Notes: a model not told the origin generated them from the sequence alone. A stretch of DNA of 64,000 bases from Deltaproteobacteria bacterium (GCA_021162935.1 JAGGXR010000131.1:1-64000); one strand, 5' to 3'; shown: positions 1 through 7,841, counted from the first letter of the stretch. Program-made: numbers and translations.

Positions 1-253
1 CCCTAGTACCCCCCTCTCCCGGCCACCCCTCCCGACCCGACGCGTCCCAACCGCTCGCCTTGCCCTGGCCGCCGCAGCGGCAGTCCGCTGCATTCGCTTG
101 TTCGGGGGCGCGCATAGCGCCTCCACGACAAGCGGAATTCCATCCGTAGCGCCGTTCGCTGGACGCCGAGCGTCCAGCGAACGCTCGACTTCAGTGGCGC
201 CAATCGTGCCAGGTATGACCGTCCACTGCTACGGGCGCCATATTGATTATGCC
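1..253 (-). repeat. attC-like recombination site (cassette boundary), possibly cut by window edge
   Basis: Read on the minus strand, the methyltransferase stop codon lies inside a GCATAAT core (253-247), as expected for the R'' box of an integron attC site. It is followed by imperfect palindromic sequence. The block at about 20-145 matches the body of the site at 2431-2575 (shared words include AAGCGAATGCAGCGGACT and the GCGCGCCCCC segment), so the two are homologous members of one attC family. A perfect 14-bp-stem hairpin with a 3-nt loop (153-183) sits inside. The far R' core (GTTRRRY) is not clear and may lie beyond base 1. Confidence 0.6.
153..183. repeat. Perfect hairpin, 14-bp stem
   Basis: CGTTCGCTGGACGC and its exact reverse complement are separated by CGA. 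It lies inside the attC-like block just downstream of the methyltransferase. It has no T tract on either side, so it is probably part of the folded attC structure, not an intrinsic terminator. Confidence 0.6.
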
Positions 254-1152
254 TCATCTACTTTTTCAGCATAGACAATCCGTTCAATTTCCAATACGCC
301 TAAATTCCTCCCTGTCGGTTTCACATAACGATCGCCCAGCTCGGCATACCCGAGATCTTCAATGAGTTTCCACCCACTCTTTTTAAGAAGCTCGCCCAAT
401 TTCGTGGAGTCGAATCCGAATTGCCAAATTCTGTCTTTGAGAACCACTCGTTTATAGAACTTCTCCTGATTATAGAGGTTCGTTCCCTCAATAAAATCCT
501 TTGGTATGTACGTAAATACCAACTGGCTCCCGGCTGGGGCTCTTGCAAAAAAGTCAAAAGCCTTATGAACGGCAGGCTCGTTCAAATATTGTGAAACAGC
601 TTCCCAGATAAAAAAGGTCTTTACCCCCTCTTGATACCCACTTTGTTTCAACAGCTCACCTATCTCTTGCTCAACAAAGTTCATTCTGGTGAGTGTTACA
701 TTTTCAGGAATCGTGTTGAGAGTTCTTCTTATCACTCTCTCTTTTGCCGCAATATTAATTGGTTGATCTACCTCCCAAGAGGGGATATGGCGTAAAGCTT
801 CAAAGCGATACAGTCTCGTGTCGAATCCCGCGCCGAGATTTACGACAGCTTCTATCTCTCTGTTTCCAACCGCCTCTAAAAGATGTTCGTCTATATACCG
901 CTTTCGCACAAGAAAACAGCTCCATCCTCCGGAGACAAATTTCTCGGTCAGACCTACTATCCAGTTTCTTAGGACGGAAATCTTCGTTAATTGAATCCAA
1001 AAACGATTTACACCAGAGTAGAGCTTTGGAGCAAGAGTGTCGTTAATAATCCGCTCTTCTCGTGGGAAGTTCTGTTCAATCGCTACAACAAGTGTGGGTT
1101 GGTTGCCGGTTTTCCCTGCGCGCTTAGTGTCAACCTTGGTGTGAGATTGCAT
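247..1152 (-). CDS. LCMT-type SAM-dependent methyltransferase (cassette gene)
   Basis: 301 aa. Probable class I SAM-dependent methyltransferase of the leucine carboxyl methyltransferase / TIGR00027 superfamily. The SAM-binding motif I is visible as NLGAGFDTRLYR near residue 106, followed by an acidic motif (WEVDQP) and a FIWEAVSQYL segment typical of the family. The substrate cannot be deduced; members act on small natural-product carboxylates or protein C-termini. The ATG at 1152 is preceded by AGGAAG. Codon use is much more AT-rich than in the genes right of 3.7 kb. The stop codon is part of the downstream attC-like core, so this is a cassette gene oriented like its two neighbours. Confidence 0.85.
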   Translation of the reverse strand: MQSHTKVDTKRAGKTGNQPTLVVAIEQNFPREERIINDTLAPKLYSGVNRFWIQLTKISVLRNWIVGLTEKFVSGGWSCFLVRKRYIDEHLLEAVGNREIEAVVNLGAGFDTRLYRFEALRHIPSWEVDQPINIAAKERVIRRTLNTIPENVTLTRMNFVEQEIGELLKQSGYQEGVKTFFIWEAVSQYLNEPAVHKAFDFFARAPAGSQLVFTYIPKDFIEGTNLYNQEKFYKRVVLKDRIWQFGFDSTKLGELLKKSGWKLIEDLGYAELGDRYVKPTGRNLGVLEIERIVYAEKVDEA

Positions 1153-1178
1153 AGGTATTTCTTCCTGGGGGTTCTAAT

Positions 1179-1286
1179 GCATAACGGCGCTGCACAACAA
1201 CAGTCCGTTTGCAAATAGTGCTTATCGCCCGAATTGATATCTTGACAATGGAGATTGGCACCGTTTCACCAGCGTAAAAGTTGGTA
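1179..1286 (-). repeat. attC-like site between GIY-YIG and methyltransferase cassettes
   Basis: On the minus strand the segment ends with GTTATGC (1185-1179), a good R' core, preceded by GCAGCGCC. An ACGCTGGTG near 1270 can pair with the latter, and TACCAAC (1286-1280) is a possible R'' core. About 108 bp long and degenerate. Its position, just 3' of one cassette gene and 5' of the next, is as expected. Confidence 0.45.
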
Positions 1287-1294
1287 ACACTATT

Positions 1295-1798
1295 CTATCC
1301 ATGGAGGGTTTCCATGAGTTTCCTGTGCTCCAACTCCATTTCCTCAAACTGCTCCTTCTGATAAAACCACTTCACATCTTTAAGCGTTCCACGTCTCCTA
1401 TTCATAGCCGGATTGGACGCATATATTGCAATAGCTTCAAGGACGTCCAGCGCCTGAATAATTCCGCCACCAAACCTGTCTTCGTATGGCCCATTTTTCT
1501 CAAGAATCTCGTGCGAATAAAAACCAAACCAAGTAAAGCGTTCCCAAAGGCAGAACAGATCATCTTGTACTGCGTGATCTTTCAATCGGTCAAAAAGGCC
1601 ACTAGAGTCACCTCGGCCGGCTTGCCCAACATAAATGCAGCTTCCGCTGTTATCATATAGAAGGTAAATTCCTGTCTGATCTGCAAAGTTTGCTTCAGTT
1701 TTCTCCGCATCTTCGCTTGTTCCAAGCAGCAACCTTTCTTTTTTTTCATACCAGTTGACGAACTTTCGGTGCCACATATATCCCGCATTTGCTATCAT
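1295..1798 (-). CDS. GIY-YIG nuclease-superfamily protein (cassette gene)
   Basis: 167 aa. The GIY-YIG motif is present as GIYLLYD (about residue 43) followed by CIYVGQAGR, with the conserved Arg and the Gly/Tyr pair in place, then a Phe/Trp-rich region and an acidic C-terminus. These domains cut or nick DNA in repair, homing and restriction systems. A single-domain protein of this size in an integron cassette could be an anti-mobile-element or restriction-like nuclease, but no partner is encoded nearby. ATG at 1798 follows GAAAGG. AT-rich composition matches the neighbouring cassette genes and not the rest of the window. Confidence 0.8.
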   Translation of the reverse strand: MIANAGYMWHRKFVNWYEKKERLLLGTSEDAEKTEANFADQTGIYLLYDNSGSCIYVGQAGRGDSSGLFDRLKDHAVQDDLFCLWERFTWFGFYSHEILEKNGPYEDRFGGGIIQALDVLEAIAIYASNPAMNRRRGTLKDVKWFYQKEQFEEMELEHRKLMETLHG

Positions 1799-1821
1799 TT
1801 GTTTTTCCTTTCGTCTAGATT

Positions 1822-1896
1822 GCCATAACGACCAAGCTGTGGAGTACGAACGAGGCCGAGCGCAGTTTACGTCCGACTGAGCGCATTGTCATATGG
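1822..1896 (-). repeat. attC-like site between IcmJ-like and GIY-YIG cassettes
   Basis: On the minus strand a ~75-bp element runs from CCATATGAC (1896-1888) to GTTATGGC (1829-1822). The outer arms are imperfect inverted repeats and the GTTATGG core fits an R' box. It lies exactly between the stop codon at 1951 and the GIY-YIG start at 1798. It does not share the long conserved body of the sites at 1-253 and 2431-2575. Confidence 0.45.
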
Positions 1897-1950
1897 CTTG
1901 CTCAATTTGCCGCCATTTCAAGTCAACGAACAGAACACACAGTGGTTTTT

Positions 1951-2448
1951 CTAGTTGGTCCTTGGATTACCGCCGATGGTTGCTACGAGGGAATTGGCAT
2001 ATCCTATTGATCCCGGGTCGTAGGAGCCTTTCTTTAAATGGAAAGCCGTATTTATAGCCTTTAGTGTTTTCCCGTTTTTGACACCTTCCCTAGCAGTTTC
2101 AAATATTTCTACCTGTGACATTTCAGACTCCCATACTTCTATGGTAGCGACACTCAGGTTGCGCCCCACACGCATTACAGCATGACGTGCCACACAACAG
2201 TTTATGAGATTTTCTGCGCTATTTTCGCCAGTTTTGTTGAGGTGGTGAACGTTCATATTTCTTTTTGCTACGTGGCCGCAGAATTGGCAGGTGTTCTTAT
2301 CATGTTCAAGTGCAACCTTTCTCATCTTATTCCCCTCGTTTTCCGGCGGCCGCTCTGAATACCAAAGGCCAGGGTTTGTGATGCCAGGTCTTAGTTCATG
2401 GAGTTCAAGTCTTGTCGTAATTCTTGTGCCATATAACGGCGGTCCCAA
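1951..2448 (-). CDS. IcmJ/DotN-like HNH-domain protein (cassette gene)
   Basis: Up to 165 aa. It contains CQFCG near residue 55, then HHL and ENL...CC, the layout of HNH/treble-clef zinc domains. The following W-E-S-EMSQVEI segment resembles IcmJ (DotN), the HNH-fold chaperone protein of Dot/Icm type IVB secretion; family assignment is from memory of that pattern. The HNH core has lost some residues (CVARH in place of the second Cys pair), so nuclease activity is doubtful. The only canonical starts are TTG 2448, which lies inside the upstream attC-like arm, and ATG 2325, which would remove the conserved W region; a non-canonical ATT or the TTG may be used. AT-rich. Confidence 0.6.
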   Translation of the reverse strand: MGPPLYGTRITTRLELHELRPGITNPGLWYSERPPENEGNKMRKVALEHDKNTCQFCGHVAKRNMNVHHLNKTGENSAENLINCCVARHAVMRVGRNLSVATIEVWESEMSQVEIFETAREGVKNGKTLKAINTAFHLKKGSYDPGSIGYANSLVATIGGNPRTN

Positions 2449-2575
2449 TCACCGGCGGACGCGGGGGCGGGCTTGCCCGCCGCAGCGGGAGTCCGCTGCA
2501 TTCGCTTCTTGGGGGCGCGCATCGCCCGTCCACGACAACCGGGATTCGATCCGCACCGCCATTTTTTTGTTATGC
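2431..2575 (-). repeat. attC-like site, long form
   Basis: On the minus strand it begins with GCATAAC (2575-2569), which holds the stop codon of the preceding orf, and ends with GTTATAT (2437-2431). The arms next to the cores pair: TGGCGGT... with ...GGGACCGCC. The interior contains nested short inverted repeats such as GGCGGGC/GCCCGCC. The core boxes, inverted arms and location between convergent-phase cassette genes fit an integron attC of about 145 bp. Its interior is homologous to the site at 1-253. Confidence 0.7.
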
Positions 2576-2725
2576 GTTTTCTTCAAATTCCATGGCCCAA
2601 CTATTATTTTTTACTGGTCTATCCGCCATTTTATACCTGCATTGGTCAAAATTGATTGGGCACAACTTATTATTCTGCTTAAGGGCAGATCCTCCAGCGA
2701 TGGCCTTTTTTGCAAGTAAGATCAG
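2570..2725 (-). pseudogene. Truncated cassette orf (51 codons, no clear start)
   Basis: An open frame runs from a stop at 2728-2726 to the TAA in the attC core (2572-2570). The readable C-terminus contains KLCPINFDQCRYKMADRP and ends MEFEENA. No ATG/GTG with a ribosome site begins it; the only ATGs give 18-19 or fewer residues. A GTTAGGC core-like heptamer (2744-2738) lies just upstream, so the 5' part may have been lost by recombination at this point. Function unknown. Confidence 0.4.
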
Positions 2726-2870
2726 TCAATTTCACCAGCCTAACCGAAGACAGATGATGCTAGTTATTAGATCCGTCGATTCCGTCGATGTCAAGGGGAA
2801 AACGGAAAAGCACCTCATAACATCACGGTTGCTGTAGTTATCGATATTGTGCATCATCCGGAGGGAGAGT

Positions 2871-3547
2871 ATGGCCAGAGTTCGCAGCCAGATGAAGGGG
2901 GTGCTGGCCAGATTATACGAGGTTCTTGCGCCAAGTTCTCACGGGACAGGCACTTGGGCCTCGGTCGTCACGGCGAACCTGCTGGTAATGGCCCGACACG
3001 TGCTCACGTAGTCGCACGCATCTGCTCAGCGTGGACTCTCCCAGAAACCACCGGGACGAGGGCCGGGGCATGCGGAAATCCCGTCTACTGCCCGAATCGC
3101 GTGATTTCTTCGGTCGAGCAGGGATCGCGGCGCTGCTATCGCCAATCGGCAGCAGCGGCCGGCCCCGCTCAGGTCGCACAAAACCCCACTTCTGGGATGG
3201 GAACGAACTGCGAGCTGTGGAACCACGTCAAGCCAGCCCAGATCCTCGCCCTGGGGCGCAACCATTGGCGGGTAGATAACGACTGCTTCAACTCGCTGGA
3301 CCTGCAGTGGCGCGAGGACTCTGGAATCTGGTGCAGAAAGGGCAACGCGGTCTGGGCTCTCGGACTGCTTCGGCTGATGGCCTACAACCTCGTGCACATG
3401 CTCCGGCTTTGGTGCCGCCGCCCGTGGCGCAAGACCCAGGACGGAGACTACGCGAAGCTGCTGATCTGGCGCTCACTCTTCAAGGCGATCATGCTGACCT
3501 TCGGGACGGCGCTCGACAGCCAACTGCCACCCTTGGCGGTCGATTGA
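2871..3547 (+). pseudogene. Decayed IS4-like (DDE) transposase
   Basis: The clearest part is the frame ending at 3547: RNHWRVDNDCFNSLDLQW, then EDS..W and VWALGLLRLMAYNLVHMLR, which is the C-terminal Y-(2)-R-E-type region of IS4-class transposases with the final helix. Upstream sequence is broken over three frames. A 46-codon frame with a good ribosome site starts at 2871 and ends at 3011 and may be the former N-terminus or unrelated. No intact terminal inverted repeats recognised. It sits between the integron end and the TetR gene. Confidence 0.5.
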
Positions 3548-3722
3548 ACACGGCCCTCACCGACCCAAACGCCAGATAGCCCGTGATCAAGCCGCGACCG
3601 GCGGAAGGACCGGGGTCTCGCTGCGTTTCGGCTCGCTCACGGGACGGTCGCCCGGTGATGCAATCTCCGGGGGGAGGCAGAACCTTTGCCGATGGAGATC
3701 ACTGATCAGACCTGATTGCCCC

Positions 3723-3764
3723 TTGACAAATTTGGAACTGTCGAGTATTTGATTCTAATATTCG
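3723..3764 (+). promoter_or_regulatory. Putative promoter and TetR operator
   Basis: TTGGAA (3732-3737) and TAATAT (3756-3761) are 18 bp apart and could form a sigma-70 promoter; a TTGACA also lies at 3723. An imperfect dyad CGAGTATT-N7-AATATTCG (3742-3764, one mismatch) overlaps the -10 and would place a repressor over the start site of the TetR gene, suggesting autoregulation. Confidence 0.5.
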
Positions 3765-3786
3765 ATTCCTCGAAGAGGAGCTAGAG

Positions 3787-4371
3787 ATGGTCGATTCCAG
3801 AACCGAAAAGAGAAAGCAGCTCGTGCAGGTTGCACAACGCGTCATCCAGAAGCAGGGAATTCGGAAGACGACGTTGGAGGACATTGCTCGGGCTGCGGGG
3901 ATGGCGACCACTTCGGTGTACTATTATTTCAAGAACAAAAACAAACTGTTGCGCGCAGTGGTCAGCGCGCTGATCGACAGCACGCTTGCAAATGTCGAGG
4001 CCGCAATTTTCGCCTGCGCAGGCCCTGAGGAGAAGCTCATCGCGAGCTGGAAAGTCATTTTCATGGCGATCACCGACAGTGCGATCTTATTGGATCTGGG
4101 GGCCAACTCGAAACCCGAGGTAGTCGCTCTTGCAGGGGACCTGATTCGCGACTTCGAGGCCAGGTACAAGAAACTGATCCGCAATATCATCGTGGAAGGA
4201 GTCGAGCGAGACTTGTTTCATGTCGAGGACATCGAACTGACGGTCACCCTTCTTTCCAGTGGGACCATCGGCCTCATCACCACCATTGCCGGTGAAGTCG
4301 AATATGAACTCATCGGGCAGCATATCGACGAGTTGGGCGAGTTGCTTATGAATGGGCTGAGGCAGCGATGA
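3787..4371 (+). CDS. TetR/AcrR-family transcriptional regulator
   Basis: 194 aa. The N-terminal helix-turn-helix is typical of TetR: ...TTLEDIARAAGMATTSVYYYFKNKNKLL at about residues 28-56. The C-terminal ligand domain is all-helical and not informative about the effector. ATG at 3787 is preceded by GAGGAG. A dyad at 3742-3764 in its promoter suggests autorepression. It is followed after 247 bp, same strand, by the membrane-HD-radical-SAM fusion gene, which is the most likely regulated target. Confidence 0.9.
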   Translation: MVDSRTEKRKQLVQVAQRVIQKQGIRKTTLEDIARAAGMATTSVYYYFKNKNKLLRAVVSALIDSTLANVEAAIFACAGPEEKLIASWKVIFMAITDSAILLDLGANSKPEVVALAGDLIRDFEARYKKLIRNIIVEGVERDLFHVEDIELTVTLLSSGTIGLITTIAGEVEYELIGQHIDELGELLMNGLRQR

Positions 4372-4618
4372 CAACAGACTGCAAGCACGATGTTTTTTTT
4401 GTCGCAGATTCAAAGATTGGACTCGAAAGCTCGAATCTTCGATATCGGTTGGCCTTTTTGTATCGGGTTGCCGGGTCTTGCGGCAGGGCGCTCGCTCTCT
4501 CCAACCCATCGTTACACTTGCATTCGTGCGTGGCGCGGCTTTCGCCAAGGACCTTGCTGCGGGGCTTATGTCTGTTCTGGGCGGCTGTGATGCAAACCAG
4601 TGAAGATGGAGGTGCGGA

Positions 4619-7306
4619 ATGATTCCTTCAGTGTTCTCCGATCCGTTTGTCGTGCTCGTTCTCTTTGCTGTCTTCTCTTTCGTCGGGTGGGTGATCGAGA
4701 TGGCCTACCGCTCCGTAGAGCACTGGCGGTTCGTCAATGCGGGCTTCTTGTACGGCCCAGTCGTACCCATCTACGGGTTCGGCGGTCTTGCGGTGGTGTG
4801 GCTCGACTATGCTTTTGGCCCGACAAATCTCCTGGTCAAGATGCTCGCCTTCACGGTTGTCTTGACCGCCCTCGAATACGTGGCTGGATTTCTCTCTGAG
4901 AGGATTTTCGGACTGAGACTTTGGGATTATTCAAAAAATCGCTTCAATCTACAAGGAAGGGTCTGCCTGCTCTTCTCGATTTTGTGGGGTGTGCTGGCCG
5001 TTTTTCATGCGCAGGTGCTCTTCCCTGCTGTGTTGGGCATGGTGCAACAACTCAGTCCCCAATGGCTGAGGGTCGCGTCGGCGCTCATCCTCGTTGCGTT
5101 TGCAGTGGATTTGGTCTTTTCAGTGGTCGCATTGCGCTCCTTCCGCACGGCGATCGCTTCCTCCAAGGTGCGTATTTCAGCATCGTTGCGTCGGATCGCG
5201 GATGCGTTTCCCTATGCGAGGCAGAAACTGGTCACCGGCCTCATCAGGAAGAACGGTCAGAGCATCTCTTCGCTCATCAGAATGTATCACGACCGCTGGG
5301 TAACCGTCTGGCAGAGACACCGACCTTTGGACGAGGAGTACGAGTCCATCGTCTCCGACATCCTTCAGAACGACACCTTTCTCCGTCTCAAGTCCTTCCG
5401 GCATCACACCTCGTCGATCTTTGAACACGTGCAAGTGGTCTCCTACATCGCGTACCGGGTCTGCAAGCGGTTGGGTGTCGACTACCGGTCGGCTGCGCGG
5501 GGTGGACTGCTGCACGATTTTTTCCTGTACGATTGGCACAATCACGACCTTCCCGAGCTTGCAAAGGACAAAAACCACGGCTGGGAGCATCCGAAAATCG
5601 CTCTGCGTAACGCCGCGCGATATTTCTCTCTCAACGCAATCGAGCGAGACATCATCCTTCGGCACATGTGGCCGTTTACGCTGGTTCCCCCGCAGTATGT
5701 GGAATCTTATGCGGTTTGTCTCGTGGACAAGTATGTCACGACCAAGGAGTACCTGTTTCCTCGATGGGCGAGCCGGCACCGCATTGTCAGAGAGAAACGA
5801 GGCATTCAGCAACTTCAGGCCCTTTCCGATGGCAATCCGGCCCTAGAATCCGAGGCCGTCGATAGAGCGAAAGCCGGGAGTCGAAGTCTGGTCAAGAAGA
5901 GACCCCGGGTGAAGCTGATCACGATTCCGTGGTCGTACGACGTTCCGACGCTGAGTCTGGCCTCTTTGGCCGCGGTAACGCCCAAGGAGATGGAAGTCAG
6001 CCTGGTCGATGTGCTGCGCCAGCGGCTCATTCTCGACGAACCGGTGAATCTGGTGGGCATCAGTGCCTCCACCCCGAGCATCAAAGCTGCATACGAGTTG
6101 GCGGATTTCTATCGTGCTCGCGGTGCCGTCGTCGTCATTGGAGGCCACCATGCCACAGCGATGCCCGAGGAAGCGCTCCAGCATGCCGATGCGGTGGTAT
6201 GCGGTGAGGGCGAGACTTCCTGGGCGCGCATCTGCGACCAGTTTCTGACCAATCCTGCGCGAGTGGGTGGCATTTACCGTGACCCGGCGCCAGACCTTTC
6301 GGTCCTGCCTCAGCCCAGGACAGACTTGATGTGCCTGGAGCGGTACAGCCGGTATGCCTATCCCGTGACCGCAACCCGGGGTTGCCCCCATCGCTGCTCG
6401 TTCTGCTTTTCTCGATACATGAGCCCGACCTACCACAAGTTCCCCATCGCCCATGTTCTCGAGCAGGTTCGGCGTCGGCCTCCATTTGTCAGGGGAATGT
6501 ACTTTGTCGATGACAACTTGGTGGGGGACGTAGACTACACACGCGAACTGTTTCGTGCGCTCAAGCATGAGCGGATCCCGTTCGTGATGCAGGCGCGCAT
6601 TGAGGTTGCCTCAGACCCCGAAATGTTGCGTCTTGCTCACGAGGCTGGCTGCATTGCGATTTCCACTGGCTACGAGTCGATCAGCCAGATGAGTCTCAAT
6701 CGGGTGGGCAAACAAGCCGATGCGTCAACATACAAGGAGGCCTCACGTGCAATCTTCGAGGCGGGAATGGCGCCGTCGAGCAATTGGGTCCTGGGGTTCG
6801 ACTGGGATGGACCCGATTGTTTCGACCAGACCTTGGCCTTCCTGGATGACTCCTGGGTGCTCGACGCAGCCTTCACCACCGAAATCCCGTTTCCAGGCAC
6901 ACCCGCGTTCAAGAGGTACGAGAGGGAAGGTCGGATTCTGACCTATGACTACGATGAGTACGTGGGCAAGGACCACGTCGTGATCCGTCCCAAGGAGATG
7001 ATGCCAGAGCAACTTCGGGACGGCATTCGTCGATTGGCCAAAGAATTCTACTCGGTTCGACGCATCCGGTCGCGGCTGCGTCGCGTCAAATCGAATCCGT
7101 TGATTCTCGATGCTTTCCCGATATCGCAGCGCAATCGTGTGGCCTTGTTCGTGGGGATGTATCAGGCATACCACTGGCACGAACTCATGATCCCGCCGCT
7201 CCGCCGATTCGCAAACGGCATCAAAAGGACAAATGTGTTGCTGCGCCACCGAGACGCTATCCTGCGCTCCAATTTCGACCAGGCACCGACCGGGACAGAC
7301 GGCTAG
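4619..7306 (+). CDS. CmpB-like membrane domain / HD domain / B12-binding radical SAM fusion
   Basis: 895 aa in one open frame. Residues 1-180 have several membrane segments and the Gly/Trp-rich signature (FVGWVIEM, NAGFLYGP..PIYGFG) of PF06541 CmpB-like proteins. Residues about 260-400 form an HD domain with the HD pair at 299-300 in LLHDFFLYDWHNHD. Residues about 430-545 resemble a cobalamin-binding domain of the class lacking DxHxxG (GGHHATAMPEEAL, GEGE). The radical SAM cluster CxxxCxxC is C589, C593, C596. A C-terminal region with GFDWDGPD, PFPGTP and HVVIRPKEM resembles DUF4070 of HpnP/HpnR-type enzymes. CmpB-HD pairs are known; attachment of a radical SAM methylase-like half is unusual. 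Start has GGAGGT. Product unknown, probably acts on a membrane-associated substrate. Confidence 0.85.
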   Translation: MIPSVFSDPFVVLVLFAVFSFVGWVIEMAYRSVEHWRFVNAGFLYGPVVPIYGFGGLAVVWLDYAFGPTNLLVKMLAFTVVLTALEYVAGFLSERIFGLRLWDYSKNRFNLQGRVCLLFSILWGVLAVFHAQVLFPAVLGMVQQLSPQWLRVASALILVAFAVDLVFSVVALRSFRTAIASSKVRISASLRRIADAFPYARQKLVTGLIRKNGQSISSLIRMYHDRWVTVWQRHRPLDEEYESIVSDILQNDTFLRLKSFRHHTSSIFEHVQVVSYIAYRVCKRLGVDYRSAARGGLLHDFFLYDWHNHDLPELAKDKNHGWEHPKIALRNAARYFSLNAIERDIILRHMWPFTLVPPQYVESYAVCLVDKYVTTKEYLFPRWASRHRIVREKRGIQQLQALSDGNPALESEAVDRAKAGSRSLVKKRPRVKLITIPWSYDVPTLSLASLAAVTPKEMEVSLVDVLRQRLILDEPVNLVGISASTPSIKAAYELADFYRARGAVVVIGGHHATAMPEEALQHADAVVCGEGETSWARICDQFLTNPARVGGIYRDPAPDLSVLPQPRTDLMCLERYSRYAYPVTATRGCPHRCSFCFSRYMSPTYHKFPIAHVLEQVRRRPPFVRGMYFVDDNLVGDVDYTRELFRALKHERIPFVMQARIEVASDPEMLRLAHEAGCIAISTGYESISQMSLNRVGKQADASTYKEASRAIFEAGMAPSSNWVLGFDWDGPDCFDQTLAFLDDSWVLDAAFTTEIPFPGTPAFKRYEREGRILTYDYDEYVGKDHVVIRPKEMMPEQLRDGIRRLAKEFYSVRRIRSRLRRVKSNPLILDAFPISQRNRVALFVGMYQAYHWHELMIPPLRRFANGIKRTNVLLRHRDAILRSNFDQAPTGTDG

Positions 7307-7329
7307 AGGGGGGCCAATCTGTGTTTGTT

Positions 7330-7735
7330 CATTACTAGACCGCCTCGGGTCGGCCAAAAGCTTGTAGCCCCGGAGTCGTCGTCATTTGTTCTGCGCCGTC
7401 TCCATCAATTTCCAGGCCATCGCCAATGTTGTCATTCGATTGCCACAGTTCTTCGTCTTCCTGGCTGTCAGCCGCACCGCGGAAAACATCGATTCAATCG
7501 GGTTTGTCGTCCGGATATGCTGCTAGTGCACCGCCGAGAAATCATAAAATGCCAGCCTCGCGTGTCTCGGCCATCCAAATTCGTGCAGCGCCGTCTTGTG
7601 CACCGAGCAGATCTGTTGCGCCCTCTGTGGCCACTTCTTGCTAACCGCCTTCCAGAAACCCAGCGGCCCGTCGCCGACCGCCCGTGGTAGCCAGCGCCAA
7701 CCCTGGTGCCGTCCGAAGCGCCCCAAATACTCGCC
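7330..7735 (-). pseudogene. Truncated IS256-family (mutator) transposase
   Basis: On the minus strand an ORF (7726-7523) contains AVGDGPLGFWKAVSKKWP and CSVHKTA, the GDGALGFW..WVHK signature of IS256-type transposases. A second frame closer to 7330 reads IESMFSAVRLTARKTKNC, then MAWKLMETAQN and RRLRGYKLL, the family's C-terminus. The N-terminal half, including the first catalytic Asp, is missing, and at least one frameshift separates the two parts. Confidence 0.75.
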
Positions 7736-7751
7736 GGCCCGGAAACAGACA

Positions 7752-7841
7752 GGTGCGTCTCACTCGCTCGGTCTTACCGCAAGCAGCCGGATGCAGAGCA
7801 CGGTGCGTCTCAGTCGCTCGATCTTACCGGAAGCAGCCCGA
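7752..7841. repeat. Two direct copies of a 40-bp unit, 50-bp period
   Basis: GGTGCGTCTC..CGCTCG..CTTACCG.AAGCAGCC occurs at 7752-7791 and 7802-7841 with a few mismatches. The right copy contains the stop codon of the large minus-strand gene; the left copy lies between that gene and the IS256 remnant, so it is a duplicated gene end. Confidence 0.8.

Noticed and set aside
2840-3786. Integron integrase gene to the right of the array
   Set aside because: Translated frames show an IS4-like transposase relic and no tyrosine-recombinase motifs.
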